Below are positions 9,997 to 22,994 of a stretch of 64,000 nt of DNA, one piece after another. Origin of the DNA: Mycobacterium mantenii. GTDB taxonomy: Bacteria > Actinomycetota > Actinomycetes > Mycobacteriales > Mycobacteriaceae. The notes beneath the pieces are model-generated. The model had not been told where the DNA came from. It did not search any database and was given only the letters and a program-made list of their open reading frames with translations. The stretch is taken from contig NZ_AP022590.1 of the NCBI RefSeq assembly GCF_010731775.1, positions 4,960,001-5,024,000 on the forward strand. The letters are read 5' to 3'. A program made the translations under genes and the position numbers. Numbering within the stretch: position 1 is the first letter of the stretch; each line of letters begins with the position of its first letter.

Positions 9997-11316
9997 CTAC
10001 GCCGTCCACCACGGCCGCAGCGGCAGGTCGTCATCGCCCCGCGCGTCGGTCTTGGCCGCCAGCACGTGATGCAGCTGAAGGTTGTTCTGCTCGAACGCCA
10101 CCCGGGATGCCGCCATGTACAGGCCCCACACTTTGGCGGTCGGCAAGCCGACCTCGGCGATCGCCACGTCCCAGTGCTCGACCAGATTATGGCACCAATC
10201 GCGCAGCGTCATCGCGTAGTGGTGGCGGAAGTTCTCGGCGTGCAGCACCTCCAAACCGGCATCCTGGATCGTGCAGGTGATGCGGCCCGAGCCGGTCAGC
10301 TCCCCGTCCGGGAAGACGTAGCGATCGGTGAACCCACCGGCGAACGAGGTCGAGGTGTTGTCGTGCCGGGTGATGCAGTGGTTGAGCAGCAGACCGCCGG
10401 TGCGCAGCTTCGACTTCAGGAAGCCGAAGTAGGCGGGGTAATTCTTGACGCCGATGTGTTCGGTCAGCCCGATCGAGGACACGGCGTCGAACTGCGCCTC
10501 GCCCACATCGCGGTAGTCGGTGTGGCGCACCTCGGCCAGCTCGGATAGTCCTTCGTCGGCGATCTCTTGCCGCGCCCACTTCGCCTGCTCGGCCGACAGG
10601 GTGGCGCCGATCGCCCGGACGCCGCGGCGCGCCGCGTAGCGCACCATGCCGCCCCACCCGCATCCGACGTCGAGCAGCCGGTCGCCCGGCTTCAGCCGCA
10701 ACTTCTCGAAGATCAGCCGGTACTTGTTCTGCTGAGCGTCCTCCAGCGTGGCGTCGGCGTCGGGATACACCGCGCAGGTGTAGGTCATCGACGGACCCAA
10801 CACGAGTTCGTAGAAGGTGTTGGAGACGTCGTAATGGTGGTGGATGGCCTCGGCGTCGCGGGTCTTGCTGTGCATCAGCCCGTCGGCGACCCGGCGCCAG
10901 CGGGGCGGGGTTTCCTGCGGTGGTGGTGCGACCGGCAACAATCGCTCGAAACCCATTGAACGCACGACGTTGGCCAGCACCCGGGCCGGCGGACGTTTGA
11001 ATTCGACCCGATCGGTCAGCGTCTTGAGCAGTTGGTACGGATCACCAGGATGCACACCGTACGCCTGCAGGTCACCCGCCACGTAGGCGCGCGCCAGGCC
11101 GAGTTCGCCGGGCGCGGTGGCCAGGTAGGTGGCACCGCGGGGAGTGCGAAGATCCAGACCCAGTTCGGCGTCTTCGTTCCCGGCCGTGCTGCCGTCGTAG
11201 GCGGTGAACTTCAGCGGATGTTGCCCGGTCGCGGCGAACACCTCCAGGATCTCGGCCATGCTGAGTTTGCCGGTCGGCGAGCGGTGGGGTTCTTTGGTCT
11301 CCCTGATCGAAGTCAT
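9997..11316 (-). CDS. Cyclopropane-fatty-acyl-phospholipid synthase family methyltransferase (Rv3720-like)
   Basis: 439 residues, SAM-dependent lipid methyltransferase of the CFA synthase family. It has the HHHYDVSNTFYELVLGPSMTYTCA block (positions ~165-190), SAM motif LLDVGCGWGGM, then SSIGLTEHIGVKNYPAYF and the C-terminal MTLRDWCHNLVEHWD typical of the family. Such enzymes methylate or cyclopropanate unsaturated acyl chains of phospholipids. The ATG at 11316 overlaps the upstream FAD oxidase by 4 nt (ATGA). This FAD-oxidase/CFA-methyltransferase pairing is the arrangement that makes 10-methyl-branched (tuberculostearic) acyl chains elsewhere in mycobacteria, so a related role is likely but unproven here. 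Confidence 0.9.
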   Translation of the reverse strand: MTSIRETKEPHRSPTGKLSMAEILEVFAATGQHPLKFTAYDGSTAGNEDAELGLDLRTPRGATYLATAPGELGLARAYVAGDLQAYGVHPGDPYQLLKTLTDRVEFKRPPARVLANVVRSMGFERLLPVAPPPQETPPRWRRVADGLMHSKTRDAEAIHHHYDVSNTFYELVLGPSMTYTCAVYPDADATLEDAQQNKYRLIFEKLRLKPGDRLLDVGCGWGGMVRYAARRGVRAIGATLSAEQAKWARQEIADEGLSELAEVRHTDYRDVGEAQFDAVSSIGLTEHIGVKNYPAYFGFLKSKLRTGGLLLNHCITRHDNTSTSFAGGFTDRYVFPDGELTGSGRITCTIQDAGLEVLHAENFRHHYAMTLRDWCHNLVEHWDVAIAEVGLPTAKVWGLYMAASRVAFEQNNLQLHHVLAAKTDARGDDDLPLRPWWTA

Positions 11317-12716
11317 CGCCGTTGCACCGCCTTTGCGTATAGGTCGAGTAAACGAGAATCGGGGTCGTAGGTTTTCTTGACGGCGTTGTAGGCCTCGCCG
11401 CCGTACAACTCGTCGAAGTCCTCGCGGGAGTAGAAGGAGTCGGAATACAGGGACTTGTGGCCGTCGAGCTCGCCCACCTTGGCTTCGATCATCCGGTTGG
11501 TGGCGCCGTCGGTGGCGCCGGCCGGCACCGACGACCAGAAGCCGACGTTGACGTAGGTGTGATCCGGCCGTATCGGATACAGCGGCCAGCCCTGATGGTC
11601 ACGCAAACGCAACGGGCACAACCAGATTGGCGTTATGGGTACTTCCTTTAGGAACCACTCCAGGAAGTCGCAGGTCCGTTCGACCGGGACCTCGATGTCT
11701 TGCACCACCCGTTCACGGACCGGATGGTCCGGCGGACGGATGCTACGTGTCTCGATGCGGTCGGACAGCCCGAAGCGGCGGTCCATGGCGATCAGCTTCG
11801 AGTAGACGCTGCTGCGCCGGTAGCGGCGCGGCCACCAGCGTCGAAGCCGCGGGTTCTGCACGCCGAACGCGCGTGAGCACCAGAACCAATCGGTGTCCCA
11901 GCGCCAGAAGTAGTCGTTCATGGTCAGCCGGTCATCCTTGGTGGCCTCCACGCCCGGGCCGTCGTGCCGGATGGACTGGTAGTAGATGTTTCGTCCGGTG
12001 TAGTCGCTGACCGGGCCGGCAGTGTTGGTCCGTCGGCCCACGCACAGGTAGCTCTCGTCGGCGCTGAAGACGACCCCGTCGAGATAGTCGACCGGAGTCC
12101 CGCCCTGTCCGCCGGTGTCGATGATGCGTTCCATGGCCGCGACCAGATCCGGCAGCGACCGGAACCGGACGTGCCGCAGCGCCACGAACGGGGCAACGGG
12201 TTCCAGCTCGATCCGAAGCCGAGTTGAATACCCAAGCGTCCCATAGGAATTCGGGAAGGCGCGGAACAGGTTGGGGTGCTGGGTGCGCGAGGTGGTGAGC
12301 AAATCGCCAGCGCCGGTGAGGATGTCCATCTCCAGCACCGATTCATGCGGCAGGCCGTTGCGGAACGACGCCGACTCGATGCCCAACCCGCTGACCGCAC
12401 CGCCGAGGGTGATGGTCTTCAGCTGCGGGACGACCAGCGGCGAAAGACCGTACGGCAGCGTCGCGGCCACCAGGTCGGCGTACGTGCACATGCCGGCCAC
12501 GTCGGCAGTGTGGGTCTCGGGATCCACGCTCAAAACGCCCGTCAGCCCGGAAGTGTCCAGACCTGGCGCATCACGTTTGGTGCGGGCGCGGAACAGATTT
12601 GACGTCGGCTTGGCCAGCCGGACGGCGGATGTTGCCGGAATGGATCGATAACTTGCCATTATCCGGTCGACGCCAGACTTGTGGGCCGAGAGTTCGGATC
12701 CAAGGACAGGCACCAC
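11313..12716 (-). CDS. FAD-binding oxidoreductase (Rv3719-like)
   Basis: 467 residues from the GTG at 12716 (VVPVLGSELSAHKSGVDRIM); a second GTG follows at once. The N-terminal half is a PCMH/VAO-type FAD domain with SVDPETHTADVAGMCTYADLV and PQLKTITLGGAVSGLGIES. The rest resembles DHCR24-like reductases that act on sterol or acyl double bonds. It is upstream of and overlaps by 4 nt the CFA-type methyltransferase, implying a two-step lipid modification in which a methylene intermediate is reduced to a methyl group. The start was chosen because residues upstream (RRRRSRRVHG) look non-coding. It diverges from the SRPBCC gene. Confidence 0.88.
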   Translation of the reverse strand: MVPVLGSELSAHKSGVDRIMASYRSIPATSAVRLAKPTSNLFRARTKRDAPGLDTSGLTGVLSVDPETHTADVAGMCTYADLVAATLPYGLSPLVVPQLKTITLGGAVSGLGIESASFRNGLPHESVLEMDILTGAGDLLTTSRTQHPNLFRAFPNSYGTLGYSTRLRIELEPVAPFVALRHVRFRSLPDLVAAMERIIDTGGQGGTPVDYLDGVVFSADESYLCVGRRTNTAGPVSDYTGRNIYYQSIRHDGPGVEATKDDRLTMNDYFWRWDTDWFWCSRAFGVQNPRLRRWWPRRYRRSSVYSKLIAMDRRFGLSDRIETRSIRPPDHPVRERVVQDIEVPVERTCDFLEWFLKEVPITPIWLCPLRLRDHQGWPLYPIRPDHTYVNVGFWSSVPAGATDGATNRMIEAKVGELDGHKSLYSDSFYSREDFDELYGGEAYNAVKKTYDPDSRLLDLYAKAVQRR

Positions 12717-12798
12717 ATATACCCTAGTCTTCGACAACAGCCCGTGCACCCGTCGTGAGCGGCGGCGCCGGGGGAAATCACCATAAGGAGGGGTCGCC

Positions 12799-13236
12799 TT
12801 GGGACAGGTGAGCGCCGAGAGCACCATCTTGATCAACGCGGAGCCCGCGGCAGCCCTTGCCGCCGTCGCGGACTATCAAAACGTCCGCCCGAAGATTCTC
12901 TCCCCGCAGTACAGCGACTACCAGGTGCTACAGGGTGGGCAGGGACCGGGCACGGTCGCCAAGTGGAAGCTGCAGGCCACCAAATCACGCGTGCGCGACG
13001 TGCAGGTCAACGTCGACGTGGCCGGGCACACCATCATCGAGAAGGACACCAACTCGTCCATGGTGATCAACTGGACGGTGGCGCCCGCCGGACCGGGTTC
13101 CAGCGTCACCGTGAAGACCACCTGGACGGGCGCGGGTGGTGTGAAGGGCTTTTTCGAAAAAACCTTTGCGCCGTTGGGGCTGAAGAGGATTCAGGGCGAG
13201 GTGCTGGCCAACCTGAAAAGGGAACTGGAGGGCTGA
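12799..13236 (+). CDS. SRPBCC-fold (polyketide cyclase/START-like) small protein (Rv3718c-like)
   Basis: 145 residues. The pattern STILINAEPAAALAAVADY, VNVDVAGHTIIEKDTNSSMVINW and KTTWTGAGGVKGFFEKTFAPLGLKRIQ is that of the SRPBCC ligand-binding fold: an N-terminal strand, a curved sheet and a long C-terminal helix. The ligand is unknown; members bind lipids, polyketides or other hydrophobics. The TTG start at 12799 follows an AAGGAGG ribosome-binding site by ~9 nt, and M. tuberculosis Rv3718c begins with the same residues. It is divergent from the FAD/CFA lipid pair and may share a control region with it. Confidence 0.88.
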   Translation: MGQVSAESTILINAEPAAALAAVADYQNVRPKILSPQYSDYQVLQGGQGPGTVAKWKLQATKSRVRDVQVNVDVAGHTIIEKDTNSSMVINWTVAPAGPGSSVTVKTTWTGAGGVKGFFEKTFAPLGLKRIQGEVLANLKRELEG

Positions 13237-13237
13237 G

Positions 13238-13999
13238 CTAGCGCGCCTGGCCCTGCGAGGCCAGGAAGCCCGCGACACCGCGGACTAGTGCGTCGGCATA
13301 TTTCTGCCGGCCCTCGGCGGACTCCATCAGCGCCGAGTCCGCGGGGTTCTTCATGTTGCCGCACTCGACCAGGATCGACGGGTACTGCGCCAGGTTCAGG
13401 CCGGTCAGGTCCGAGCGGCCGTACAGACCGTTCTGGCCGATGTAGTTGGCCGGCGGGATTCCCGAGGCCTGCATCTGGTCGCGCATGATCCGCGCGTACT
13501 GCACCGACGGGCCCGCCTGCACCTGGTTGAGCGGTGGGGCCGAATAGTTGACGTGGAAACCGCGGCCGGACGGCGGGCCGCCGTCGGCGTGGATGGACAG
13601 GACCGCGTTGGGGCGCAGGGCGTTGGCCGCGTTCGCGCGTTCGTCGACACACGGGCCCAGGCCGCTGTCGTTGGCGCGGGACAGCGCGGTCCGCACGCCC
13701 AGGGCGCTCAACTCGGCGCGGACGCGCAGCGCGGTGTCCCAGGTGAAGGTGTGCTCCATATACCCGGTGTTGGTCGCGGTCCCGCTGGTCTGGCAGTCCT
13801 TGGTGCCACCGCGGCCGGTGGGCACCTGACGGTTGATGGAGCCGTCATTGGAGCCGTTGTGGCCCGGATCGATGAAAACCACCATGCCGGCGATGTTGGA
13901 TGGGACCGCCGTCGCCGTCGGCATAATCGCCGTCGAAGCAGCAACGAGTACACCAACCGCCACTTTGATCCCGACACGTCTGCTCAGTCGTAGGTCCAC
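13238..13999 (-). CDS. Secreted N-acetylmuramoyl-L-alanine amidase (Rv3717-like)
   Basis: 253 residues; zinc amidase_3 enzyme that removes stem peptides from MurNAc in peptidoglycan. A signal peptide is visible (basic start, then [18 protein letters not shown], cleavage near ATA-VPS). Zn ligands are seen as FIDPGHNG (H47), YMEHTF (E82) and SIHADGG (H137), with catalytic Glu in VECGN (E212). All four sit exactly 12 residues beyond the H35, E70, H125 and E200 of Rv3717. No cell-wall-binding domain is present, as in Rv3717. GTG start at 13999. It converges on the SRPBCC gene. Confidence 0.94.
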   Translation of the reverse strand: MDLRLSRRVGIKVAVGVLVAASTAIMPTATAVPSNIAGMVVFIDPGHNGSNDGSINRQVPTGRGGTKDCQTSGTATNTGYMEHTFTWDTALRVRAELSALGVRTALSRANDSGLGPCVDERANAANALRPNAVLSIHADGGPPSGRGFHVNYSAPPLNQVQAGPSVQYARIMRDQMQASGIPPANYIGQNGLYGRSDLTGLNLAQYPSILVECGNMKNPADSALMESAEGRQKYADALVRGVAGFLASQGQAR

Positions 14000-14097
14000 G
14001 GCGCAAAGCTAACGCCGCGCGGTCTACGCTGGGGGTTTCGAATCGCCGGAGACTCACGAGCGAAACCAACTCGAGACCAAGATGCGAGGGGATTGTC

Positions 14098-14442
14098 ATG
14101 CAACCCGGAGGCGATATGTCGGCGCTGCTGGCCCAGGCGCAGCAGATGCAGCAGAAGCTCATGGAAGCCCAGCAACAACTGGCGAACGCCGAGGTGCATG
14201 GTCAGGCCGGTGGGGGATTGGTCAGTGTCGTAGTCAAGGGCAGCGGCGAGGTGGTCGCGGTGAAGATCGATCCCTCCGTCGTCGACCCTTCTGACGTCGA
14301 GACCTTGCAAGACTTGATCGTCGGCGCCATGGGCGACGCTTCCAAGCAGGTCACCCGGATGGCCCAGGAGCGACTGGGGTCGCTGGCCGGCGGCTTCGGC
14401 CCGCCGCCCGGACAACCGCCCGCGCCGGCGCCGGGGCTGTAG
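14098..14442 (+). CDS. ebfC: YbaB/EbfC family nucleoid-associated protein
   Basis: 114 residues; small dimeric DNA-binding protein. The pattern is [20 protein letters not shown] (helix), a conserved [22 protein letters not shown] strand block, and a [16 protein letters not shown] helix. The C-terminus is Gly/Pro-rich. It sits 14 bp upstream of recR, the pairing conserved across bacteria and linking it to recombination or nucleoid organisation. The ATG at 14098 follows GAGGGGA. The M. tuberculosis homolog is Rv3716c. Confidence 0.93.
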   Translation: MQPGGDMSALLAQAQQMQQKLMEAQQQLANAEVHGQAGGGLVSVVVKGSGEVVAVKIDPSVVDPSDVETLQDLIVGAMGDASKQVTRMAQERLGSLAGGFGPPPGQPPAPAPGL

Positions 14443-14456
14443 ATTCCGCGGCCGAC

Positions 14457-15068
14457 ATGTTCGAAGGACCCGTCCAGGATTTGATCGACGAGCTCGGCAA
14501 GCTGCCGGGCATCGGGCCCAAAAGCGCCCAGCGCATCGCCTTCCACCTGTTGTCGGTGGAACCGCCGGATATCGACCGGCTGACCGCGGTGCTGGCGAAG
14601 GTCCGCGACGGGGTGCGGTTCTGCGCGGTGTGCGGCAACGTGTCCGACAACGAGCGGTGCCGGATCTGCGCGGATCCCCGCCGCGACGGCTCGCAGGTGT
14701 GCGTCGTCGAGGAACCCAAGGACGTCCAGGCCGTCGAGCGCACCCGCGAATTCCGCGGCCGCTACCACGTTCTGGGTGGTGCGCTCGATCCGTTGTCGGG
14801 AGTGGGGCCCGATCAGCTGCGCATCCGCGAGCTGCTGAGCCGGATCGGGGAGCGGGTCGACGACGTCGACATCACCGAGGTGATCATCGCCACCGACCCG
14901 AACACCGAAGGCGAGGCGACGGCCACCTACCTGGTGCGGATGCTGCGCGACATCCCCGGCCTGACCGTGACGCGGATCGCGTCGGGGCTGCCGATGGGTG
15001 GCGACCTGGAGTTCGCCGACGAGCTCACGCTGGGCCGCGCGCTCGCCGGGCGCCGGGCCATGGTCTGA
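14457..15068 (+). CDS. recR: Recombination mediator RecR
   Basis: 203 residues, the usual RecR length. The helix-hairpin-helix [20 protein letters not shown] binds DNA, a Cys4 zinc finger lies at [16 protein letters not shown], and a Toprim domain follows ([16 protein letters not shown], then [19 protein letters not shown]). It works with RecO/RecF to load RecA at gaps. It is in an operon with ebfC. The ATG at 14457 is the only plausible start, giving [18 protein letters not shown]. Confidence 0.97.
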   Translation: MFEGPVQDLIDELGKLPGIGPKSAQRIAFHLLSVEPPDIDRLTAVLAKVRDGVRFCAVCGNVSDNERCRICADPRRDGSQVCVVEEPKDVQAVERTREFRGRYHVLGGALDPLSGVGPDQLRIRELLSRIGERVDDVDITEVIIATDPNTEGEATATYLVRMLRDIPGLTVTRIASGLPMGGDLEFADELTLGRALAGRRAMV

Positions 15069-15074
15069 CTTTCG

Positions 15075-15512
15075 TCAGGCCTTGCTCAATTGGAACGTCC
15101 GGGTAAAGGTGTTGCCCGGCTCCCCGCTGCACGCGTCCGGCGACGCCGTCGTCTGGGCTTCGCCGGCAAGCGACACGGCATCGAAGCTGTAGTTGACGGT
15201 CACCGGGGCCGATGCGCCGTTCGGACACGGCGCCTGGGCGGTACCGCTGTGCGTCCATCGGCCATTGGCGAGGTGGAATTCCCAGCTGATGACGAACGTC
15301 CCGCCATCTTGCGAGGTCGCCAGGGTGCAGTCCGATCCGCACGGCACAAAAAGCCAGGCGGTCGGTTTGTCGGTGCCCGCGTAGAGAACGTTGTAGCGGC
15401 CGTTCGGCACTTCCGGGGCGGCGTTCGCCGGTATCGACGACGTGATGAACGCGGCGAGCAGCGCGGCCCCGACGGCCCGCCACGGCGTCATCTTCGCCAG
15501 CTCGGCCCGCAC
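15075..15512 (-). CDS. Secreted hypothetical protein
   Basis: 145 residues, unrecognised. The N-terminus has a signal peptide: WRAVGAALLAAFITSSIPANA with an ANA-A cleavage site. The mature part is beta-rich with paired cysteines (PCGSDC; CPNG; CSGEPGN) and phrases such as YNVLYAGTDKPTAWLFVPCG seen in families of small mycobacterial exported proteins. The GTG at 15512 overlaps the gatD stop by one base (TAGTG), suggesting coupling; an internal ATG at 15491 is the alternative start. Function unknown. Confidence 0.75.
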   Translation of the reverse strand: MRAELAKMTPWRAVGAALLAAFITSSIPANAAPEVPNGRYNVLYAGTDKPTAWLFVPCGSDCTLATSQDGGTFVISWEFHLANGRWTHSGTAQAPCPNGASAPVTVNYSFDAVSLAGEAQTTASPDACSGEPGNTFTRTFQLSKA

Positions 15513-16219
15513 TAGCGCGCCGCCAGGCGTTCGCGGCGCAGCAGGTCCACTTCGGGCAGCGGCAGCGGGGATAGCTGACCGACCACCTTGCTCAGCAGCA
15601 GGTCGGCCAGTTGCGGGTTGCGGGCCAGGCACGGCCCGTGCATATAGGTCGCAACGACACTGCCCTGCACCGCGCCGTCGAAGCCGTCGCCGGCCCGGTT
15701 GCCCGCGCCCTTGACCACCGCCCCCAGCGGCGTCGCCGCGGAGCCCAAAACGGTGCCGCCGCGGTGGTTCTCGAACCCGGTGAGACGCTCGGTCAGGCCG
15801 GCCAGCAGCGGCGTGGTCGCCAGCTCGCCGATGGTTCGCGCCCCTTGCGGCGACGTCGTCGCGTCCAGCATGCCCACGCCGTCGACGCGTTCCCCGGCCG
15901 ACGTTTCATACCAGTGCCCGAGCACTTGAACGGCCGCGCAGATCGCCAACACCGGAGCGCCCCGATCCGCGGCGCGCTGCAGGCCCGGGTACTTGATCAG
16001 GTGCCGGGTGGCCAGCCGCTGCGCGTAATCCTCGGCGCCGCCCAGCGTGTAGAGGTCCAATGACTCGGGCACCGGGTCGGCCAGCGTGATCTCGACGATT
16101 TCGGCGGCGATGCCACGCAGCCGCAGCCGCTGCCGCAGCACCAGCGCGTTGCCGCCGTCGCCGTAGGTGCCCATCACGTCGGGCAGCACCAGCCCGATCC
16201 GCACCACCGAGTCAGCCAT
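15512..16219 (-). CDS. gatD: Lipid II isoglutaminyl synthase, glutamine amidotransferase subunit GatD
   Basis: 235 residues; class I amidotransferase of the CobB/CobQ type, annotated cobQ2 (Rv3713) in M. tuberculosis. The catalytic Cys is 94 in VLAICAAVQVLGHWY and the His lies in YMHGPCLARNP. It supplies ammonia to MurT, which amidates the D-Glu alpha-carboxyl of lipid II to D-isoglutamine. The ATG at 16219 (MADSVVRIGLVLPDVMGTYG) is favoured over the extended frame; it overlaps murT by 8 nt. The true function is cell-wall modification, not cobalamin synthesis. Confidence 0.93.
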   Translation of the reverse strand: MADSVVRIGLVLPDVMGTYGDGGNALVLRQRLRLRGIAAEIVEITLADPVPESLDLYTLGGAEDYAQRLATRHLIKYPGLQRAADRGAPVLAICAAVQVLGHWYETSAGERVDGVGMLDATTSPQGARTIGELATTPLLAGLTERLTGFENHRGGTVLGSAATPLGAVVKGAGNRAGDGFDGAVQGSVVATYMHGPCLARNPQLADLLLSKVVGQLSPLPLPEVDLLRRERLAAR

Positions 16220-17441
16220 GGCGCGCCAACGCTCGCTGCAGCTGAAGGAACGCGGTGTAGTTGGCGACGACCTCCACCCGCCCGGGCGGGCAGGTCGCGA
16301 TGGCGGCCACGGTGTCGTGCACCAGGGTGTGGTCGACGCCCGCATACCCCAGACGCACCGCCAGGTCGGTGCCGCGCTCCCCGGCGGCCACTACCGCGGT
16401 TTCCTCGAAGTGCTCGAAACGCACGTCCCAGAGCCACGACAGGTCTTCACCGTCGGGCACCTGGCCGTTGACCGAGATGACCACGCCGGCGGCCTCCTTA
16501 TCCACCATCGACAGCGCTTCCTGCCAGCCGGCCGGGTTTTTGGCCAGCAGGATGCGCACCTCATGCGCATCGACGCGGACCGTGCGATAACGCCCCGCGA
16601 CCTCGTCGACCGACGAGACGGCCGCGACCGCCGCCGCGGCATCCGCGCCCAACGCGACGGCGGCCGCCACGGCCTGCGCGGCGTTGCCCCGGTTGACCGC
16701 GCCGGGCAGCGCCAACCGCATCGGCAGGGCCAGGCCGTCGGGCCCGTAGAGGGTGTCGTCGTCGAACCACCATTGCGGGCTGGGGCGTTTGAAGTCGGCG
16801 CCGGTGGAATACCAGTGGCCCTTATCGCGAACGATGACCTCGCCGCTGCGCGGGCAGCTGATCGAGTCGTTCGACCACGACCCCCCCGCGGCCACCCACA
16901 CCACGTTCGGGCTGTCGTAGGCCGCCGACGTCATCAGAACATCGTCACAGTTGGCCACGACGACCGCGCGGGGGTGGCGGGCCAGGCCCGCGCGCAGGGT
17001 CCGCTCGATGACATTGATTTCGCCGACCCGGTCCAGCTGGTCGCGGGACAAATTGAGCAGCACGACGACGCTTGGCTCGACGGCGTCGGAAACGTGCGGG
17101 ACGTGCATTTCGTCGACTTCCAGAGCCGCCAGCGGCGCATCGCGGTTGGCGGCCAGCGCGGCGACCAGGCCGGCGTCCATGTTGGCGCCCTCGGCGTTGG
17201 TGGCCACCGCGCCCAGCGTCGTCAGGGCGGCCGACGTCATCCGGGTGGTGGTGGATTTGCCGTTGGTGCCGGTGACGATGACGGTGCGCCGTCCGGAGGC
17301 GAGTTGCTGGAGAACCGAGCGGTCCAGCGTCATCGCGATCAGCCCGCCGATCATCGCCCCGGCCCCGCGTCCGGTCACCCGCGACGCCCAGCGCGCGCTC
17401 GCTCCTGCGGCGAGGGCCAGGCGGGCACGGGTGGTGATCAC
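16212..17441 (-). CDS. murT: Lipid II isoglutaminyl synthase, ATP-dependent subunit MurT
   Basis: 409 residues; Mur-ligase-like subunit that activates the D-Glu carboxyl of lipid II for amidation by GatD. P-loop VTGTNGKSTTTRM near residue 55, then ALEVDEMHVPHV, LNLSRDQLDRVGEI and a C-terminal DUF1727 region with GDRGTDLAVRLGYAG-like sequence (ERGTDLAVRLGYAG). The insert that is a Cys4 zinc ribbon in many MurT proteins is degenerate here: CPRSG replaces CPxCG, and WYSTGADFKRP lacks both later cysteines. GTG start at 17441. Homolog of Rv3712. Confidence 0.93.
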   Translation of the reverse strand: MITTRARLALAAGASARWASRVTGRGAGAMIGGLIAMTLDRSVLQQLASGRRTVIVTGTNGKSTTTRMTSAALTTLGAVATNAEGANMDAGLVAALAANRDAPLAALEVDEMHVPHVSDAVEPSVVVLLNLSRDQLDRVGEINVIERTLRAGLARHPRAVVVANCDDVLMTSAAYDSPNVVWVAAGGSWSNDSISCPRSGEVIVRDKGHWYSTGADFKRPSPQWWFDDDTLYGPDGLALPMRLALPGAVNRGNAAQAVAAAVALGADAAAAVAAVSSVDEVAGRYRTVRVDAHEVRILLAKNPAGWQEALSMVDKEAAGVVISVNGQVPDGEDLSWLWDVRFEHFEETAVVAAGERGTDLAVRLGYAGVDHTLVHDTVAAIATCPPGRVEVVANYTAFLQLQRALARHG

Positions 17442-17587
17442 GCGGGTGAGTCTAAATGTGGGCCGTCGCCGTCTTCGAATTCCGGGCCATCGCGAGCTCG
17501 GCGCCGTGGGCCGTTGCCCCTCGAATTCAGCGCCGACACGGCGCGCAGCGCCCAGGTGTTGTCGGCCTGCCGTGCCATCCTCAGTGC

Positions 17588-18580
17588 ATGAGCGCGGTGT
17601 CCTGGGGTCGGCCGGCCAGCGAGCCGGACGCCGGCTGGGCCGTCGTCGATGTCGAGACCTCGGGGTTTCGGCCCGGCCAGGCGCGCATCATCAGCGTCGC
17701 GGCGCTCGGCCTGGACGGCGACGGCCAAGTCGAGCAATCGGTCGTCAGCCTGCTCAACCCCGGGGTGGATCCGGGTCCCACCCACGTGCACGGCCTGACC
17801 GCCGCCATGCTGGAAGACCAGCCACAGTTCGCCGACATCGTCGGCGAACTGGCCGAGGTACTGCGCGGCCGCACGTTGGTGGCCCACAACGTGGCGTTCG
17901 ACTACGCGTTTCTTGCCGCCGAAGCCGAACTGGCCGAGACCGAACTGCCCGTCGACAGCGTCATGTGCACGGTGGAGCTGGCGCGGCGGTTGGACCTCGG
18001 GATCGACAACCTGCGGTTGGAGACGCTCGCGGCGCACTGGGGCGTCACCCAGGAGCGGCCGCACGACGCCTTCGACGACGCGCTGGTGTTGACCGGCGTG
18101 CTCGCGTCGGCGCTCAAGCTGGCGCGTGAGGGCGACATCTGGTTGCCGGTGCATCCGGTGACCAAGCGCCGCTGGCCGAATGGCCGGGTCACCCACGACG
18201 AGCTGCGACCGCTGAAGGTGCTGGCGTCGCGGATGCCCTGCCCGTACCTCAACCCCGGCCCCTACGTCGGCGGCCGACCGCTGGTGCAGGGCATGCGTGT
18301 GGCGCTGGCCGCCGAGGTTGGCCGCACCCACGAGGAACTCGTGGAGCGGATCCTGCATGCCGGGCTGGCCTACACCGACGCCGTCGACCGGGAAACCTCG
18401 CTGGTGGTCTGCAACGATCCCGCCCCCGAACAGGGCAAGGGCTACCTCGCCCGGCAGTTGGGCGTGCCGGTGATCTCCGACGCGCAGTTCATGGCCTGCG
18501 TGGGCGCCGTCATCGGCGGCACCGGGATGGACGAATTCACCGACGCCAGCACGCTGGACCAGCAGCTCGCGCTGTTCTGA
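17588..18580 (+). CDS. DnaQ-like 3'-5' exonuclease with C-terminal BRCT-like domain
   Basis: 330 residues, annotated dnaQ (Rv3711c) in M. tuberculosis. The DEDDh exonuclease core shows VVDVETSG (D21, E23), HGLTAAML, LVAHNVAFDYAFL (Exo II) and RPHDAFDDALV (Exo III His-Asp). After residue ~235 comes a BRCT-like domain (GMRVALAAEVGRTHEELVER, DRETSLVVCND, KGYLARQLGVPVISDAQF). In mycobacteria replication proofreading is done by the DnaE1 PHP domain, so this is more likely a repair or nucleotide-clean-up exonuclease. ATG at 17588. It is convergent and abutting with leuA. Confidence 0.9.
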   Translation: MSAVSWGRPASEPDAGWAVVDVETSGFRPGQARIISVAALGLDGDGQVEQSVVSLLNPGVDPGPTHVHGLTAAMLEDQPQFADIVGELAEVLRGRTLVAHNVAFDYAFLAAEAELAETELPVDSVMCTVELARRLDLGIDNLRLETLAAHWGVTQERPHDAFDDALVLTGVLASALKLAREGDIWLPVHPVTKRRWPNGRVTHDELRPLKVLASRMPCPYLNPGPYVGGRPLVQGMRVALAAEVGRTHEELVERILHAGLAYTDAVDRETSLVVCNDPAPEQGKGYLARQLGVPVISDAQFMACVGAVIGGTGMDEFTDASTLDQQLALF

Positions 18581-20410
<1,830 letters not shown>

Positions 20411-20413
20411 TCA

Positions 20414-20509
20414 AGACCGGCGCATCGCGAACAGCCGCGACGGGAAGCCGGTCTGGATTCAGACCCCGTCGCGGCGTCCGAGGAGGACCACCCGCTGCAC
20501 GTCCTGCAC
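20414..20509 (-). promoter_or_regulatory. leuA leader: Leu-codon leader peptide and competing hairpins
   Basis: On the leuA sense strand a 16-residue ORF runs from GTG at 20509 to TGA at 20459 (MQDVQRVVLLGRRDGV) with tandem Leu codons CTC CTC at 20480-20485. A stem forms between arms 20465-20475 and 20434-20444 (11 perfect bp), extended by 20460-20464/20451-20455. A competing stem pairs 20447-20454 with 20414-20421 (8 bp). A ribosome stalled at the Leu codons would cover the first arm and favour the second stem. This is the logic of leucine attenuation. No U tract follows, so the output could be translational or Rho-dependent. Leucine attenuation upstream of leuA is reported for actinobacteria. 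Confidence 0.65.
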
Positions 20510-20672
20510 TTTACCGCTTATGGCGCCTGGGTAAAAATGCCGCCGAGACCGTAGCGAATCCGCAGGCCGGGCTACCAGGTATCGCGACGTAAATCACCAT
20601 GCGGTGGCACGTATTCTGTTGTGGACTTATTTCCGAATTTGAAGTGTCCAGGGCCGGAAAGGCGGGGAAAGC

Positions 20673-22987
<2,315 letters not shown>

Positions 22988-22994
22988 TAGGCGG

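Noticed and set aside
16167..17591. 474-codon plus-strand ORF opposite gatD-murT
   Set aside because: No motif, shadow composition; murT and gatD are clear on the minus strand.
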